From Actinomadura violacea (lineage in GTDB: Bacteria > Actinomycetota > Actinomycetes > Streptosporangiales > Streptosporangiaceae), in NCBI RefSeq assembly GCF_017573465.1, contig NZ_JAGEPF010000036.1, positions 50,732-114,731 on the forward strand: 64,000 nucleotides of DNA. The letters run 5' to 3'. The position numbers were made by a program, and so were the translations under genes. Shown piece by piece: positions 33,514-41,803 of the stretch (position 1 is the stretch's first letter; the number at the start of each line of letters is the position of its first letter). The notes under the pieces are model-generated. The model did not search any database and had not been told where the DNA came from. It saw nothing but the letters and a program-made list of their open reading frames with translations.

Positions 33514-34623
33514 ATGTCCGACTTCAAACCCGGTCTTGAGGGGGTCGTCGCCTTCGAGACCGAGATCGCCGAACCGGACAAGGAGGGCGGCGCCCTCCGC
33601 TACCGGGGCGTCGACATCGAGGAGCTCGTCGGCCGCGTCTCCTTCGGCGACGCCTGGGGCCTGCTGGTCGACGACAGCTTCGACCCGGGCCTGGCCCCCG
33701 CCGACCCGCACGTCCTGCCGGTCACCTCCGGCGACGTCCGGGTGGACGTGCAGGCCGCGCTCCCCACCCTCGCCCCCGCGTACGGGATGAAGCCGCTGCT
33801 GGACATCTCCGACGAGACGGCCCGCGCCGACCTCGCCCGGGTATCGGTGACCGCGCTGTCGTTCGTCGCCCAGTCGGCGCGCGGCATCGGCGTCCCGATG
33901 GTCCCGCAGAGCCGGATCGACGAGGCCTCGACCATCACCGAGCGGTTCATGGTCCGCTGGCGCGGTGAGCCCGACCCGCAGCACGTCCGGGCCATCGACG
34001 CCTACTGGGTCTCCGCCGCCGAGCACGGCATGAACGCCTCCACCTTCACCGCCCGCGTCATCGCCTCCACCGGCGCGGACGTGGCGGCCAGCATCTCCGG
34101 CGCGATCGGCGCGATGTCCGGCCCGCTGCACGGCGGCGCCCCGGCCCGCGTGCTGCCGATGATCGAGAAGGTCGAGCAGCTCGGCGACGCCCGCAAGGTC
34201 GTCACCGGCATCCTCGACTCCGGCGACCGGCTGATGGGCTTCGGCCACCGCGTCTACCGCGCCGAGGACCCGCGCGCCCGGGTGCTGCGCCGCACCGCCA
34301 AGGAACTGGACGCGCCGCGCTTCGAGGCCGCCAAGGCCCTGGAGGACGCCGCCCTCGCCGAGCTGCGCGAGCGCCGCCCGGACCGTCCGATCGAGACGAA
34401 CGTGGAGTTCTGGGCCGCGGTCATCCTGGACTTCGCCGAGGTCCCGACCGCGATGATGCCCGCGATGTTCACCTGCGGCCGGACCGCCGGCTGGGCCGCG
34501 CACATCCTGGAACAGAAGCGCACCGGCCGCCTCGTCCGGCCGAGCGCCCGGTACGTCGGGCCTGGCAGCCGCTCGATCGACGACGTCGCCGGCGCGGCGG
34601 AGGTCCTCAAGCGCAGTGCTTGA
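33514..34623 (+). CDS. citA: Citrate synthase 2 (actinobacterial type)
   Basis: The 369-residue enzyme condenses acetyl-CoA and oxaloacetate to citrate at the entrance of the TCA cycle. The family start ALRYRGVDIEELVGR and the active-site histidine segments SGPLHGGAPARVL and GFGHRVYRAEDPR are present, as is the aspartate in AAVILDFAEVPTAMMPA. The length fits the short actinobacterial CitA rather than the roughly 430-residue GltA. ATG 33514 follows an AGGCAGGACG purine stretch. A 13-bp terminator follows 50 nt after the stop, so it is monocistronic. Confidence 0.92.
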   Translation: MSDFKPGLEGVVAFETEIAEPDKEGGALRYRGVDIEELVGRVSFGDAWGLLVDDSFDPGLAPADPHVLPVTSGDVRVDVQAALPTLAPAYGMKPLLDISDETARADLARVSVTALSFVAQSARGIGVPMVPQSRIDEASTITERFMVRWRGEPDPQHVRAIDAYWVSAAEHGMNASTFTARVIASTGADVAASISGAIGAMSGPLHGGAPARVLPMIEKVEQLGDARKVVTGILDSGDRLMGFGHRVYRAEDPRARVLRRTAKELDAPRFEAAKALEDAALAELRERRPDRPIETNVEFWAAVILDFAEVPTAMMPAMFTCGRTAGWAAHILEQKRTGRLVRPSARYVGPGSRSIDDVAGAAEVLKRSA

Positions 34624-34673
34624 CCGCACGGCCGGCTGACCCGGCCGGCCCCGCCCCCGCCCGAATGCGCCTG

Positions 34674-34704
34674 AGGCCCCCGGTTCACCCGGAACCGGGG
34701 GCCT
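34674..34704 (+). terminator. Terminator after citrate synthase
   Basis: Perfect 13-bp stem AGGCCCCCGGTTC (34674-34686) with 34692-34704 and a 5-nt loop, followed by TTCGTG. Confidence 0.8.
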
Positions 34705-34724
34705 TCGTGCGCCGTCGTCCATGC

Positions 34725-34751
34725 GTCTTCATCCGTGGGTCTTCATCCGTG
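34725..34751. repeat. Tandem 13-nt direct repeat
   Basis: GTCTTCATCCGTG occurs at 34725-34737 and again at 34739-34751, in the otherwise gene-free 272 bp between two terminators. No function is seen. Confidence 0.6.
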
Positions 34752-34818
34752 CGCCTTCGGCGGGGCGATTCGGACGGCGCGGCGCCACCGCTTCTAGGGG
34801 CCACCAGAGTCCAAGGGT

Positions 34819-34849
34819 GGGGAGGCCGGGTGCGGAACCCGGCCTCCCC
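34819..34849 (-). terminator. Terminator after the DUF3307-like gene
   Basis: Perfect 13-bp stem GGGGAGGCCGGGT (34819-34831) with 34837-34849 and a 5-nt loop, 47 nt beyond the stop on the minus strand. Confidence 0.75.
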
Positions 34850-34895
34850 TGGGTCGCTCAGCCGTTCGGTCCGGGGACCTCGCGGCCGGGCAGCT

Positions 34896-35405
34896 TCAGA
34901 TGGTGCCCCTGGTGACGACCACGGTCAGGATCGCCGCGATCGTGACCAGCTGCACCAGATGGTGGAGGTTCGTCTCGGCAGTGCGCTTGACGAACGTCTG
35001 CTCCGTCTTCGTCGTGGGGGGCTCGTCCCCGGTCTTGGTGACGTACATCTTCTCGTCCACGAGCACCCAGGGGCACTTGGACTTGAACCGGGAGTAGGCG
35101 AGGACGTCCAGGACGACGTGCCCTGCGAAGACGACCCCTTGCCCCACCACGAAGCCCGGCCAGTTGATGAAGAGGTAGTCGCTGAAGGCGGCCCATGCGA
35201 GGAACACCGCGACAGCGATGAAAGCGGTGTGCAGCGCCGCGTGCTTGAGCAGTGCACCCTCGTGGGCACCGTGCTGGACCTTGCCGGCGACGCTCCCGCA
35301 GGACGACCACTTCCACTGGTCGAGCCTCTTGGTCGCGGCCCGCACCAGGAGGGACAGCACCCCCATGGTCAGGACGATATACACAGGTTCGAAGAACTGG
35401 TACAT
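34896..35405 (-). CDS. DUF3307-like integral membrane protein
   Basis: A 169-residue protein with three to four membrane helices (EPVYIVLTMGVLSLLV, ALHTAFIAVAVFLAWAAF, WPGFVVGQGVVFAGHVVLDV, LVQLVTIAAILTVVV). Histidines sit at helix ends (LLKHAALHTAF, AGHVVLDVLAYSRFKSK), a pattern like the phage/bacterial DUF3307 family; that assignment is tentative. The gene and its 190-bp leader have visibly lower GC and weaker third-position bias than all neighbours, suggesting recent transfer. ATG 35405 has AAGGAG 8 nt upstream. It is isolated, with its own terminator and a structured leader. Confidence 0.75.
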   Translation of the reverse strand: MYQFFEPVYIVLTMGVLSLLVRAATKRLDQWKWSSCGSVAGKVQHGAHEGALLKHAALHTAFIAVAVFLAWAAFSDYLFINWPGFVVGQGVVFAGHVVLDVLAYSRFKSKCPWVLVDEKMYVTKTGDEPPTTKTEQTFVKRTAETNLHHLVQLVTIAAILTVVVTRGTI

Positions 35406-35427
35406 CTCATACTCCTTCTGGTTTTTC

Positions 35428-35466
35428 GCCCCCCGCGCCGGGGGCAAGCACTCACCGAGCGAGTGC
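35428..35466 (-). promoter_or_regulatory. Two hairpins in the leader of the DUF3307-like gene
   Basis: GCCCCC/GGGGGC (35428-35433 with 35440-35445) and GCACTC/GAGTGC (35448-35453 with 35461-35466) lie just upstream of the ribosome site on the minus strand. The tandem stems could control translation or be a processed leader. Confidence 0.35.
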
Positions 35467-35598
35467 AGCGAGACCCCCCGGGATTGAGGGGCCACGTACT
35501 CGACAGTGCGAGCACGGCGGGAATCGGCAAGCGACCGAGCGCGGACGGGGCGGGAGCAGCCGCTCAGGGCGACGAACCACCTGCACGGGTTTGCCATC

Positions 35599-35943
35599 AT
35601 GGGATGCGTGACCGAGGACCCGGACGAGCCGCTGGAAGGCGACATCGGCCCCGCCGCCGGCGCCGTGCGCCCCGCCGAGCGCGAGGCCGACCCGGCCGAG
35701 GAAATGCGCCGGTACGCGGCGGAGCGCGAGGAGCGGCGCCGCCGCACCAACGCCGTCTCCACCCGCGTCGCCGCCGCCCTCGGCGCCGTCCTGCTGGCGT
35801 TCCTCACCTACGACGCCGTCCGCGCCGCGATCGACGACCACGCCCACGGCCGCGACTGGATCTATCCGCCGGGGATCGTCGCCGCTGTCTGCGGAGTGAT
35901 GCTGGTGGCCCTGCTTACCTGGGCCGTACACCGCACCAAGTAG
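35599..35943 (+). CDS. Small two-helix membrane protein
   Basis: A 114-residue protein. The acidic, charged N-terminal half (EEMRRYAAEREERRRR) probably forms a helix, then come two membrane helices (VSTRVAAALGAVLLAFLTYD and PPGIVAAVCGVMLVALLTWAV). Function unknown. It ends 10 nt before serC on the same strand and may share its transcript. The start is either ATG 35599 or GTG 35608. Confidence 0.7.
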   Translation: MGCVTEDPDEPLEGDIGPAAGAVRPAEREADPAEEMRRYAAEREERRRRTNAVSTRVAAALGAVLLAFLTYDAVRAAIDDHAHGRDWIYPPGIVAAVCGVMLVALLTWAVHRTK

Positions 35944-35953
35944 CCTTCTGCGA

Positions 35954-37090
35954 GTGACCGAAAGCGCGAATCCAGCCATAGCCATTCCCGCCGACATCAA
36001 GCCCGCAGACGGCCGCTTCGGATGCGGGCCGTCCAAGGTCCGCCCCGAGCAGCTCGCCGCGCTCGCCGAGTCCGGCTCGACCTACATGGGCACCTCCCAC
36101 CGGCAGAAGCCGGTCAAGTCCCTCGTCGGCCGGGTCCGCGAGGGCCTGGCGCAGCTGTTCTCCCTCCCGGAGGGCTACGAGGTCCTGCTCAGCAACGGCG
36201 GCACCACCGCCTTCTGGGACGCCGCCGCGTTCGGCCTCGTCCGGCAGCGCTCGCAGCACCTGACGTTCGGTGAGTTCTCCAGCAAGTTCGCCAAGGTCAC
36301 CACGGGCGCGCCGTGGCTGGGGGACCCCACCGTCATCACCGCCCCGCCCGGGCAGCACCCGGAGGCGTCCGCCGAGGAGGACGTCGACGTCTACGCGCTC
36401 ACCCACAACGAGACCTCGACCGGCGTCGCGATGCCGATCAAGCGTCCCGCCGGCACCACCGCGCGCGAGGGCCTCGTGCTGGTGGACGCCACGTCCGGCG
36501 CCGGCGGCCTGCCCGTGGACGTCGCCGAGACCGACGTCTACTACTTCGCGCCGCAGAAGTGCTTCGCCGCCGACGGCGGCCTGTGGGTCGCGCTCGCCTC
36601 GCCCGCCGCGCTGGAGCGGATCGACGAGATCGCCTCGTCCGACCGGTACGTGCCGGAGTTCTTCAACCTGAAGACCGTCCGGGACAACTCGTCCAAGGAC
36701 CAGACCTACAACACCCCGGCCGTCGCCACCCTGATCCTGCTCGCCGAGCAGATCGAGTGGATGAACGGGCAGGGCGGCCTGGACTGGACGACGTCCCGTA
36801 CCGCCGACTCGTCGCAGCGCCTCTACACCTGGGCCGAGAAGACCTCGTACACGACGCCGTTCGTGACGGACCCCGCGGCGCGCTCGCAGGTCGTCGGCAC
36901 GATCGACTTCAACGACGACGTCGACGCGGCGGCCGTCGCCAAGACGCTGCGCGCCAACGGCATCGTCGACACCGAGCCGTACCGCAAGCTGGGCCGCAAC
37001 CAGCTGCGCATCGGCATGTTCCCGGCGATCGACCCGGCGGACGTCGAGGCCCTCACCACCTGCATCGACTACGTCGTCGAGCGCCTTTAG
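35954..37090 (+). CDS. serC: Phosphoserine transaminase
   Basis: The 378-residue PLP enzyme of serine (and B6) synthesis converts 3-phosphohydroxypyruvate and glutamate to phosphoserine and 2-oxoglutarate. It is the actinobacterial SerC type: GRFGCGPSKVRPEQLAAL at the start, the phosphate-binding SNGGTTAFWDAA, VDATSGAGGLPVD, and the PLP lysine in YFAPQKCFAADGG. The C-terminal QLRIGMFPAIDPADVEALT is conserved. The start is GTG 35954. A hairpin 13 nt past the stop ends the unit. PLP for this enzyme is supplied by PdxH, encoded nearby. Confidence 0.95.
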   Translation: MTESANPAIAIPADIKPADGRFGCGPSKVRPEQLAALAESGSTYMGTSHRQKPVKSLVGRVREGLAQLFSLPEGYEVLLSNGGTTAFWDAAAFGLVRQRSQHLTFGEFSSKFAKVTTGAPWLGDPTVITAPPGQHPEASAEEDVDVYALTHNETSTGVAMPIKRPAGTTAREGLVLVDATSGAGGLPVDVAETDVYYFAPQKCFAADGGLWVALASPAALERIDEIASSDRYVPEFFNLKTVRDNSSKDQTYNTPAVATLILLAEQIEWMNGQGGLDWTTSRTADSSQRLYTWAEKTSYTTPFVTDPAARSQVVGTIDFNDDVDAAAVAKTLRANGIVDTEPYRKLGRNQLRIGMFPAIDPADVEALTTCIDYVVERL

Positions 37091-37102
37091 TCCCTCGCCG
37101 CA

Positions 37103-37131
37103 CCCGTCCCCGGGGCACTCCCGGGGGCGGG
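37103..37131. terminator. Bidirectional terminator between serC and glutaminase genes
   Basis: CCCGTCCCCGGG (37103-37114) pairs with CCCGGGGGCGGG (37120-37131), 11 of 12 positions plus one wobble, between convergent stops. Confidence 0.7.
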
Positions 37132-38028
37132 TCAGGCGACGGGGGCGAGGTCGGGGGTCGTCAGGCGGTGGCGGAGGGTCGCCTGGTCGCGGGACCGGTC
37201 GGCGTCGGTGAAGCCCGTCCAGACACGGTCGTCGCGGTCCGCGGGCCGCGCCGTCGGGACGAACGAGGCCGCGGCGAGCACCCGCGGCCGGTCGCGGCGG
37301 CCGGGCGCCCGCTCCGTGCCGACCCGCAGGTAGGTGCCCTCGCGGAGCATGACGATCGTCGCGAACCGGACCCGCGTGTAGCGCTGCGCGACGCGGAACC
37401 AGCGCGGGTTCGACGCCCAGTAGATGTTCTGCTCGCAGTCCACGGCGACGGCCAGCGGGCTCAGCGCGGCGCGCGCCAGGTGGACCTGGGACGGGGCGTC
37501 GCGCTCCACCCAGGCGAGCGCGGTCCGTCCGGCCAGCGCCTCCAGGGCGGCCGTGACGCCGGACGGGCCGTGCCGCCCCGCGAGCAGCTGGAACACCGCC
37601 TCGCTGTCGGTCCCGCCGGACGGGGCGGGCAGCGCGAACCGCTCCCGCAGCGCCCCGGCGTCCACGTCGCCGTTGTGCGTCCCGACGATCCCCGCGGACC
37701 TCGCGCCGGGCGCGGCGACCAGCATCGGGCTCGCGTTCGCCGCCTCCGCCGGGGACCCCTTCGTCGCCCAGCGGGTGTGGCCCATCGCGACCGGCGCCCG
37801 GTCGAGCTCGGCGAGCAGCTCGGTGCGCCAGACGCCGGAGAAGCGGCCGCGGCCCTTCACCACGCGGCAGCCGTCGTGCGCGAGCCCCGGCCAGCCGCCG
37901 AGCAGGGCCACCCCCGCCGCGTCGGTGCCGCGCTCCTCCGCGAGCGCGCCCAGCGTCACGAACACGTCGGACGCCCGTCCCGGATCGCCCGCGAACGGCG
38001 AGCGCACCACCCCGAACAAACCGCACAT
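37132..38028 (-). CDS. Stand-alone class II glutamine amidotransferase
   Basis: A 298-residue protein with an N-terminal-nucleophile glutaminase domain: Cys2 directly after the initiator (MCGLFGVV), GHTRWATKG for glutamine binding, and THNGDVD. This is the fold of the GlmS, PurF and asparagine synthetase glutaminases, but no synthase domain follows. The C-terminal 100 residues are short. It may deliver ammonia to a separate partner or hydrolyse an amide itself. ATG 38028 is required to place Cys2 at the N-terminus after methionine removal. No amidotransferase partner gene is adjacent. Confidence 0.85.
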   Translation of the reverse strand: MCGLFGVVRSPFAGDPGRASDVFVTLGALAEERGTDAAGVALLGGWPGLAHDGCRVVKGRGRFSGVWRTELLAELDRAPVAMGHTRWATKGSPAEAANASPMLVAAPGARSAGIVGTHNGDVDAGALRERFALPAPSGGTDSEAVFQLLAGRHGPSGVTAALEALAGRTALAWVERDAPSQVHLARAALSPLAVAVDCEQNIYWASNPRWFRVAQRYTRVRFATIVMLREGTYLRVGTERAPGRRDRPRVLAAASFVPTARPADRDDRVWTGFTDADRSRDQATLRHRLTTPDLAPVA

Positions 38029-38094
38029 GCCAGATGAGATGCAGATCATCGCCGTCCGGTTCGCGCCGTGCGCGGGGCCGCATAAGCTCAATGC

Positions 38095-38178
38095 GTGAAC
38101 CGCGCGCCCCAATGGCTGCTCCCCACCGTGCTGACCGCGCTGATCCTGGCCGTGGTCGTCGGCGCGCTGCTGCGTTGA
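38095..38178 (+). CDS. 27-residue single-helix membrane peptide (putative)
   Basis: GTG 38095 opens a 27-codon frame ending in TGA at 38178. The peptide begins MNRAPQWLLPTV and continues as one hydrophobic helix ending GALLR, with a basic residue at each end. Codon third positions are almost all G or C. There is no clear Shine-Dalgarno. It sits between the divergent glutaminase gene and the propeller protein gene. Small membrane peptides like this are often missed. This is a candidate only. Confidence 0.45.
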   Translation: MNRAPQWLLPTVLTALILAVVVGALLR

Positions 38179-38250
38179 CCGCGGGAGCGGTCCCGGCACG
38201 GGGGCCGCGTCATATGATCGTCCGGGCGGGGGAACGGGGTTGATCACGAG

Positions 38251-39282
38251 ATGGCAGTGCGTCCGGCCGCCCCGCGCGCCCTCCTCGGCGGCCTCGCCGC
38301 GCTGGCGCTCGGCGCCGCGGCCGTCGTTCCCTGGGCGCCGCCCGCCGCGGCCGGGACGGGATCCGGCGGCACCGTCGCCTTCACGATCACCGACGCGCGG
38401 ATCACCGAGTCCAGCGGGCTCGCGGCGAGCACGCTGCACCCCGGCATCGTCTACACCCACAACGACTCCGGCGGCGTCCCCAAGGTGTACGCGCTGGGCC
38501 CGGACGGGCGGGTGCGGGCCGTGCTGACGTTCGGCGGCGCGGGCGCGCGCGACTGGGAGGCGATGGCGCTCGGCAAGGACGAGCGGGGCCGTCCCGCGAT
38601 CTACATGGGCGACATCGGCGACAACCTCGGCGGCGCCTGGCCGTACGTCACCGTCTACCGGATTCCGGAGCCGGCGCAGCTGCGCAGCCAGACCCTGCAC
38701 GCCACCGCGTTCAAGATCAAATACTCGGACGGGCCGCGCAACGCCGAGACCCTCATGATCAACCCGCGGACGAACCGGCTCTACATCGCCAGCAAGCTGT
38801 TCGGCGGGGCGGTCTACGAGGCGCCCAAGCGCCTGCGCACGTCCGGCTACAACGTCATGCACAAGATCGGCAAGGCGCCGGCGATCGCGACGGACGGGGC
38901 GTTCGCGCCGGACAGCCGCACCTGCGTGATCCGCACCTACTTCGGCGCCCGCATGTACGCGGTGGACGCCGGCGGCCGCCCCGGCAGGTCGCTCGGCTCG
39001 GTGTCGCTGCCGTTCCAGCCGCAGGGCGAGTCGATCACCTACACGCCCGACGGCAAGTACTTCCTCGTCGGGTCCGAGGGCGAGAAGCAGCCCGTCTACA
39101 AGGTGCCCGTGCCCGGCGCGGACAAGCCGTCGCCGTCGCCGACCGCCACGACGAAGGCCGAGAAGAAGAAGGACAACGCCGACCAGGGCCACCGCGACGC
39201 CGGCGGCGTCCGGACGGGCCTGTTCGTCGCGCTCGCCATCGCCGCCCTGGTCGGCTACGGCCTGTTCCGGAGACGCGGATGA
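38251..39282 (+). CDS. Secreted beta-propeller-like protein with C-terminal membrane anchor
   Basis: The 343-residue protein has a signal peptide (RALLGGLAALALGAAAVVPW, cleavage near AAA at about 34). An extracellular domain (about 40-280) follows with repeated strand blocks such as GLAASTLHPGIVYTHNDSG, DWEAMALGKDERGRPAIYMG and QGESITYTPDGKYFLVGSEG. A Ser/Pro/Lys-rich linker (PSPSPTATTKAEKKK) and a C-terminal helix (TGLFVALAIAALVGYGLF) with basic tail anchor it to the membrane. It looks like an outward-facing propeller. Ligand unknown. GRSLGSVSLPFQPQGES is typical of SdiA-regulated or phytase-like propellers, but that is weak. Confidence 0.75.
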   Translation: MAVRPAAPRALLGGLAALALGAAAVVPWAPPAAAGTGSGGTVAFTITDARITESSGLAASTLHPGIVYTHNDSGGVPKVYALGPDGRVRAVLTFGGAGARDWEAMALGKDERGRPAIYMGDIGDNLGGAWPYVTVYRIPEPAQLRSQTLHATAFKIKYSDGPRNAETLMINPRTNRLYIASKLFGGAVYEAPKRLRTSGYNVMHKIGKAPAIATDGAFAPDSRTCVIRTYFGARMYAVDAGGRPGRSLGSVSLPFQPQGESITYTPDGKYFLVGSEGEKQPVYKVPVPGADKPSPSPTATTKAEKKKDNADQGHRDAGGVRTGLFVALAIAALVGYGLFRRRG

Positions 39283-39631
39283 CCCGCGAGACCGGAGGGA
39301 CGGCAGTGGCGCGGGCGACGGGGGTGGCCGGTGTGAACGGCCGTGACCTGTCCGTCCGGCCACGGTCTGCTCCGCGAACCCCCGAACCTCTGCGAATCCC
39401 GCGCCGCGCTTGCGAGAATTCGACCGCGAACCGAGCCGAAGCATCCCCCACGTTCGCCCAGCTGCCCGCCGAAGGAGGGCACGGAATGCCCCAGGCCGAC
39501 ACTCCCTCCGCCCCCCAGGCCGCCCCTCACCCGCCTCTCCCGAGGACGCCGGCGAGGGTGAGCGGTCCGCACATCGCACGCGGTGCCCTCCGAAGGAAGG
39601 CATCCCAAGGTCCGACGCCGGGAGCCGCGCG
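39283..39631. other. 349-bp gap, with a possible 49-codon leader frame
   Basis: No established gene. Positions 39486-39635 on the plus strand hold a 49-codon frame with an excellent ribosome site (AAGGAGGGCACGG before ATG). Its stop overlaps the start of the next gene by 4 nt (ATGA). Its third-position GC is lower than in neighbouring genes, so it may be a leader peptide or only a coupled reading frame. The stretch around 39380-39450 is less GC-rich and probably contains the promoter. Confidence 0.35.
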
Positions 39632-41803
39632 ATGAACATCGACACCGAACTGGTCGGGCTCTCCGGGGTCGGCGGACGGTGGCGGCCCGTCGCGGCGGGG
39701 CCGTTCGCGCTGCTGGCGCTCGCGCTGGCGCTGCTGCCGATCCGCCCGGTGTGGCTGTGGGCGCTGCTGATCGCGGTGGTCTCGGCGTCCCCGTGGGTGC
39801 TCGGCGCGGCGCCGGAGGCGCGCCGGCGGCGGCCCCGGCCGTACTGGCGGCTGTCGGCGGCCGGGCTGGAGCGGATCGGCAAGGGCGGGCTGAGCATGGT
39901 CCGCTACGAGCGGGACCGGATCGACGGCCTCGCGATCACGACCGGCGACGGCATGCTGACGGTCTTCCACCGGTTCGGCCGGACGGCGGTCGGCGGGCTG
40001 ACGGCGATGGGCCTGGAGCCGCTGGCGCTGTTCGTGACGGCGCGCCGGCTCGGCATCCCGATGCACGTCCTGGACGGCGAGGCGAGCGACCTGCTGGACC
40101 CCGCGCTGGACGAGGCGCTGCGGCACCAGGGCGCGGACGCCGACGTCCCCGCGGCGGGGCCGCTGCCGCGCGACCACGCCGCGGAGCAGCGGCTCCTCGA
40201 CCAGGAGGCCGCGCTGCTCGCGGCCGTCCACGAGCCGCCCCGCGCACAGGACGGCGACGGCCCGGCGCGGGAGCGTACGGAGTTCCGGCTCGACACCCCG
40301 GACCCGCTGCCGAGCCGCCGCCGGGTCGCGCTGCTCGGCACGCTCACCGCCGTGCTCGGCGGGGTCATGATCGTGCGGATCGCGGTGCAGGGCGCCGGCG
40401 GGTTCGAGGCGCGCCTCGCCGCCGGCTGCTGGGCGCTCGCCGCGATCACCGGGGTGCTGGCGGCGCGGCGGCGGCTGCTGCGGGCCGCCCGGGTGCGCTG
40501 GACGATCACCGCGGAGCGGCTGCTGGTGCGCGCCCGGCCGGGCCGCCGCCGCCAGCAGGACCTGCCGTCCGGGCAGGTCGCGGCGGTCGTGGTGGGGCCG
40601 GGGCTGCGGCTGGACCCGCTGAGCGGAGAGCCGCGCCGCGCCGAGCTCGCGGCGCTGGCGTTCGGGCACCGGATGGAGCTGGTCGCGCGGCTGCCCGCGC
40701 ACGGCCTGGACGGGTTCCAGCTCGCGCACGCGCTGGACGACCACGGCTACCACGTGATCACGCCGGGGGCGCGGCCGCCGCGCCGCCCGGACTACGGCCT
40801 GGAGGGGCTGCCGGACATCTTCGCGCAGGTCCCGGGCGGGCGCCTCGTCGTCGCGGACGGCGGCCTCGGCTGGGCGGACGCGGCCGGCGACGTGGTGCTG
40901 AAGATGCCGGAGGACCGGATCGGCGGCATCGAGCTGCTGACGATCGCCGGGCACGCGTGGGTGCGGCTGTACGACACCGACGGCGACGAGTTCTTCGCCG
41001 CGCCGCTGTCGGCGCTGCGGATCTCCCGCACGGACCTGCGCGAGTCGGCGCGCAAGGCGGGCCTGCCGGTCAACGACGCCGAGTACGACGCCTACCTCAG
41101 CGCCGCGTTCCACTCGGCGATGTCGACGCTGACGGCGCCGGAGCCGGAGACCCGCGCGACGGCGTCGCTGCCGGCGCCGGGCGCGGCCTCCGACACGGCT
41201 TCGGACGGGGGCGCCTCCGACGGGGCCGGGCCGGGCCCGCGGGACGTGTCCCCGGCGTCCGGCGGGCTCCCCGGCGAGCCGGACCTCACGTTCACCGTCC
41301 CGGACCCGCCGAGCCCGGTGACCGCGCCCGGCGCGCTGCTGGACGCCACGCGCCGGTCCCGCGTCGGCACGTACGGGATGAGCGTCCTGCTGTGCGAGGC
41401 GGTCGCGCTGATCGGCGCGGTGTGGCTCGGCCCGGACCTCGGCGGCTTCGGCACCACGGCGAGCTGGTCGGTGCCCGCGGGGCTGCTGATCGGCCTCGCC
41501 GGCTACTGGCTGTACGACCGGAACCGCTCGCAGCTGCGCGTGTCGTCGGCCGGGCTGGCCGTGGTCACGCGGCGCGGGAAGGTCGAATGGGACCTCGCCC
41601 GCGACCGCATCGGCGGCGTCGGCATCGACGAGGCGGCCGAGCGGCTGCCGAGGCTGGTCGTGTGGGGGCCGTCAGGGCGCGTCCTGCGGCAGGTGACGTT
41701 CCCGCCCGACCTGGACGAGCTGCGCCGCGCCTGCGAGCGCTACGGCGTCCCCTGGGGCCCGCCGGACGCGGACCTGCCCGCCCCTCCCCCGCCGGAGCTG
41801 TAG
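39632..41803 (+). CDS. Membrane protein with four similar modules, unknown function
   Basis: The 723-residue protein has three membrane-helix hairpins (about 23-58, 232-280 and 605-640) and four related segments of about 35 residues: 71-105 (ending RYERDRIDGLAI), 288-322, 403-437 (MPEDRIGGIELL) and about 640-672 (DLARDRIGGVGI). Each has a strand-turn-strand look with a final DRIxG-like motif, reminiscent of bacterial PH-like domains that follow membrane helices. A disordered acidic linker lies at about 500-590. ATG 39632 follows GGGAG. The last 64 nt overlap the convergent thpR gene. I do not recognise the family. Confidence 0.8.
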   Translation: MNIDTELVGLSGVGGRWRPVAAGPFALLALALALLPIRPVWLWALLIAVVSASPWVLGAAPEARRRRPRPYWRLSAAGLERIGKGGLSMVRYERDRIDGLAITTGDGMLTVFHRFGRTAVGGLTAMGLEPLALFVTARRLGIPMHVLDGEASDLLDPALDEALRHQGADADVPAAGPLPRDHAAEQRLLDQEAALLAAVHEPPRAQDGDGPARERTEFRLDTPDPLPSRRRVALLGTLTAVLGGVMIVRIAVQGAGGFEARLAAGCWALAAITGVLAARRRLLRAARVRWTITAERLLVRARPGRRRQQDLPSGQVAAVVVGPGLRLDPLSGEPRRAELAALAFGHRMELVARLPAHGLDGFQLAHALDDHGYHVITPGARPPRRPDYGLEGLPDIFAQVPGGRLVVADGGLGWADAAGDVVLKMPEDRIGGIELLTIAGHAWVRLYDTDGDEFFAAPLSALRISRTDLRESARKAGLPVNDAEYDAYLSAAFHSAMSTLTAPEPETRATASLPAPGAASDTASDGGASDGAGPGPRDVSPASGGLPGEPDLTFTVPDPPSPVTAPGALLDATRRSRVGTYGMSVLLCEAVALIGAVWLGPDLGGFGTTASWSVPAGLLIGLAGYWLYDRNRSQLRVSSAGLAVVTRRGKVEWDLARDRIGGVGIDEAAERLPRLVVWGPSGRVLRQVTFPPDLDELRRACERYGVPWGPPDADLPAPPPPEL

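Noticed and set aside
34624..34895. A small RNA gene between citA and the DUF3307-like gene
   Set aside because: The structure is explained by the two facing terminators; no promoter is evident.
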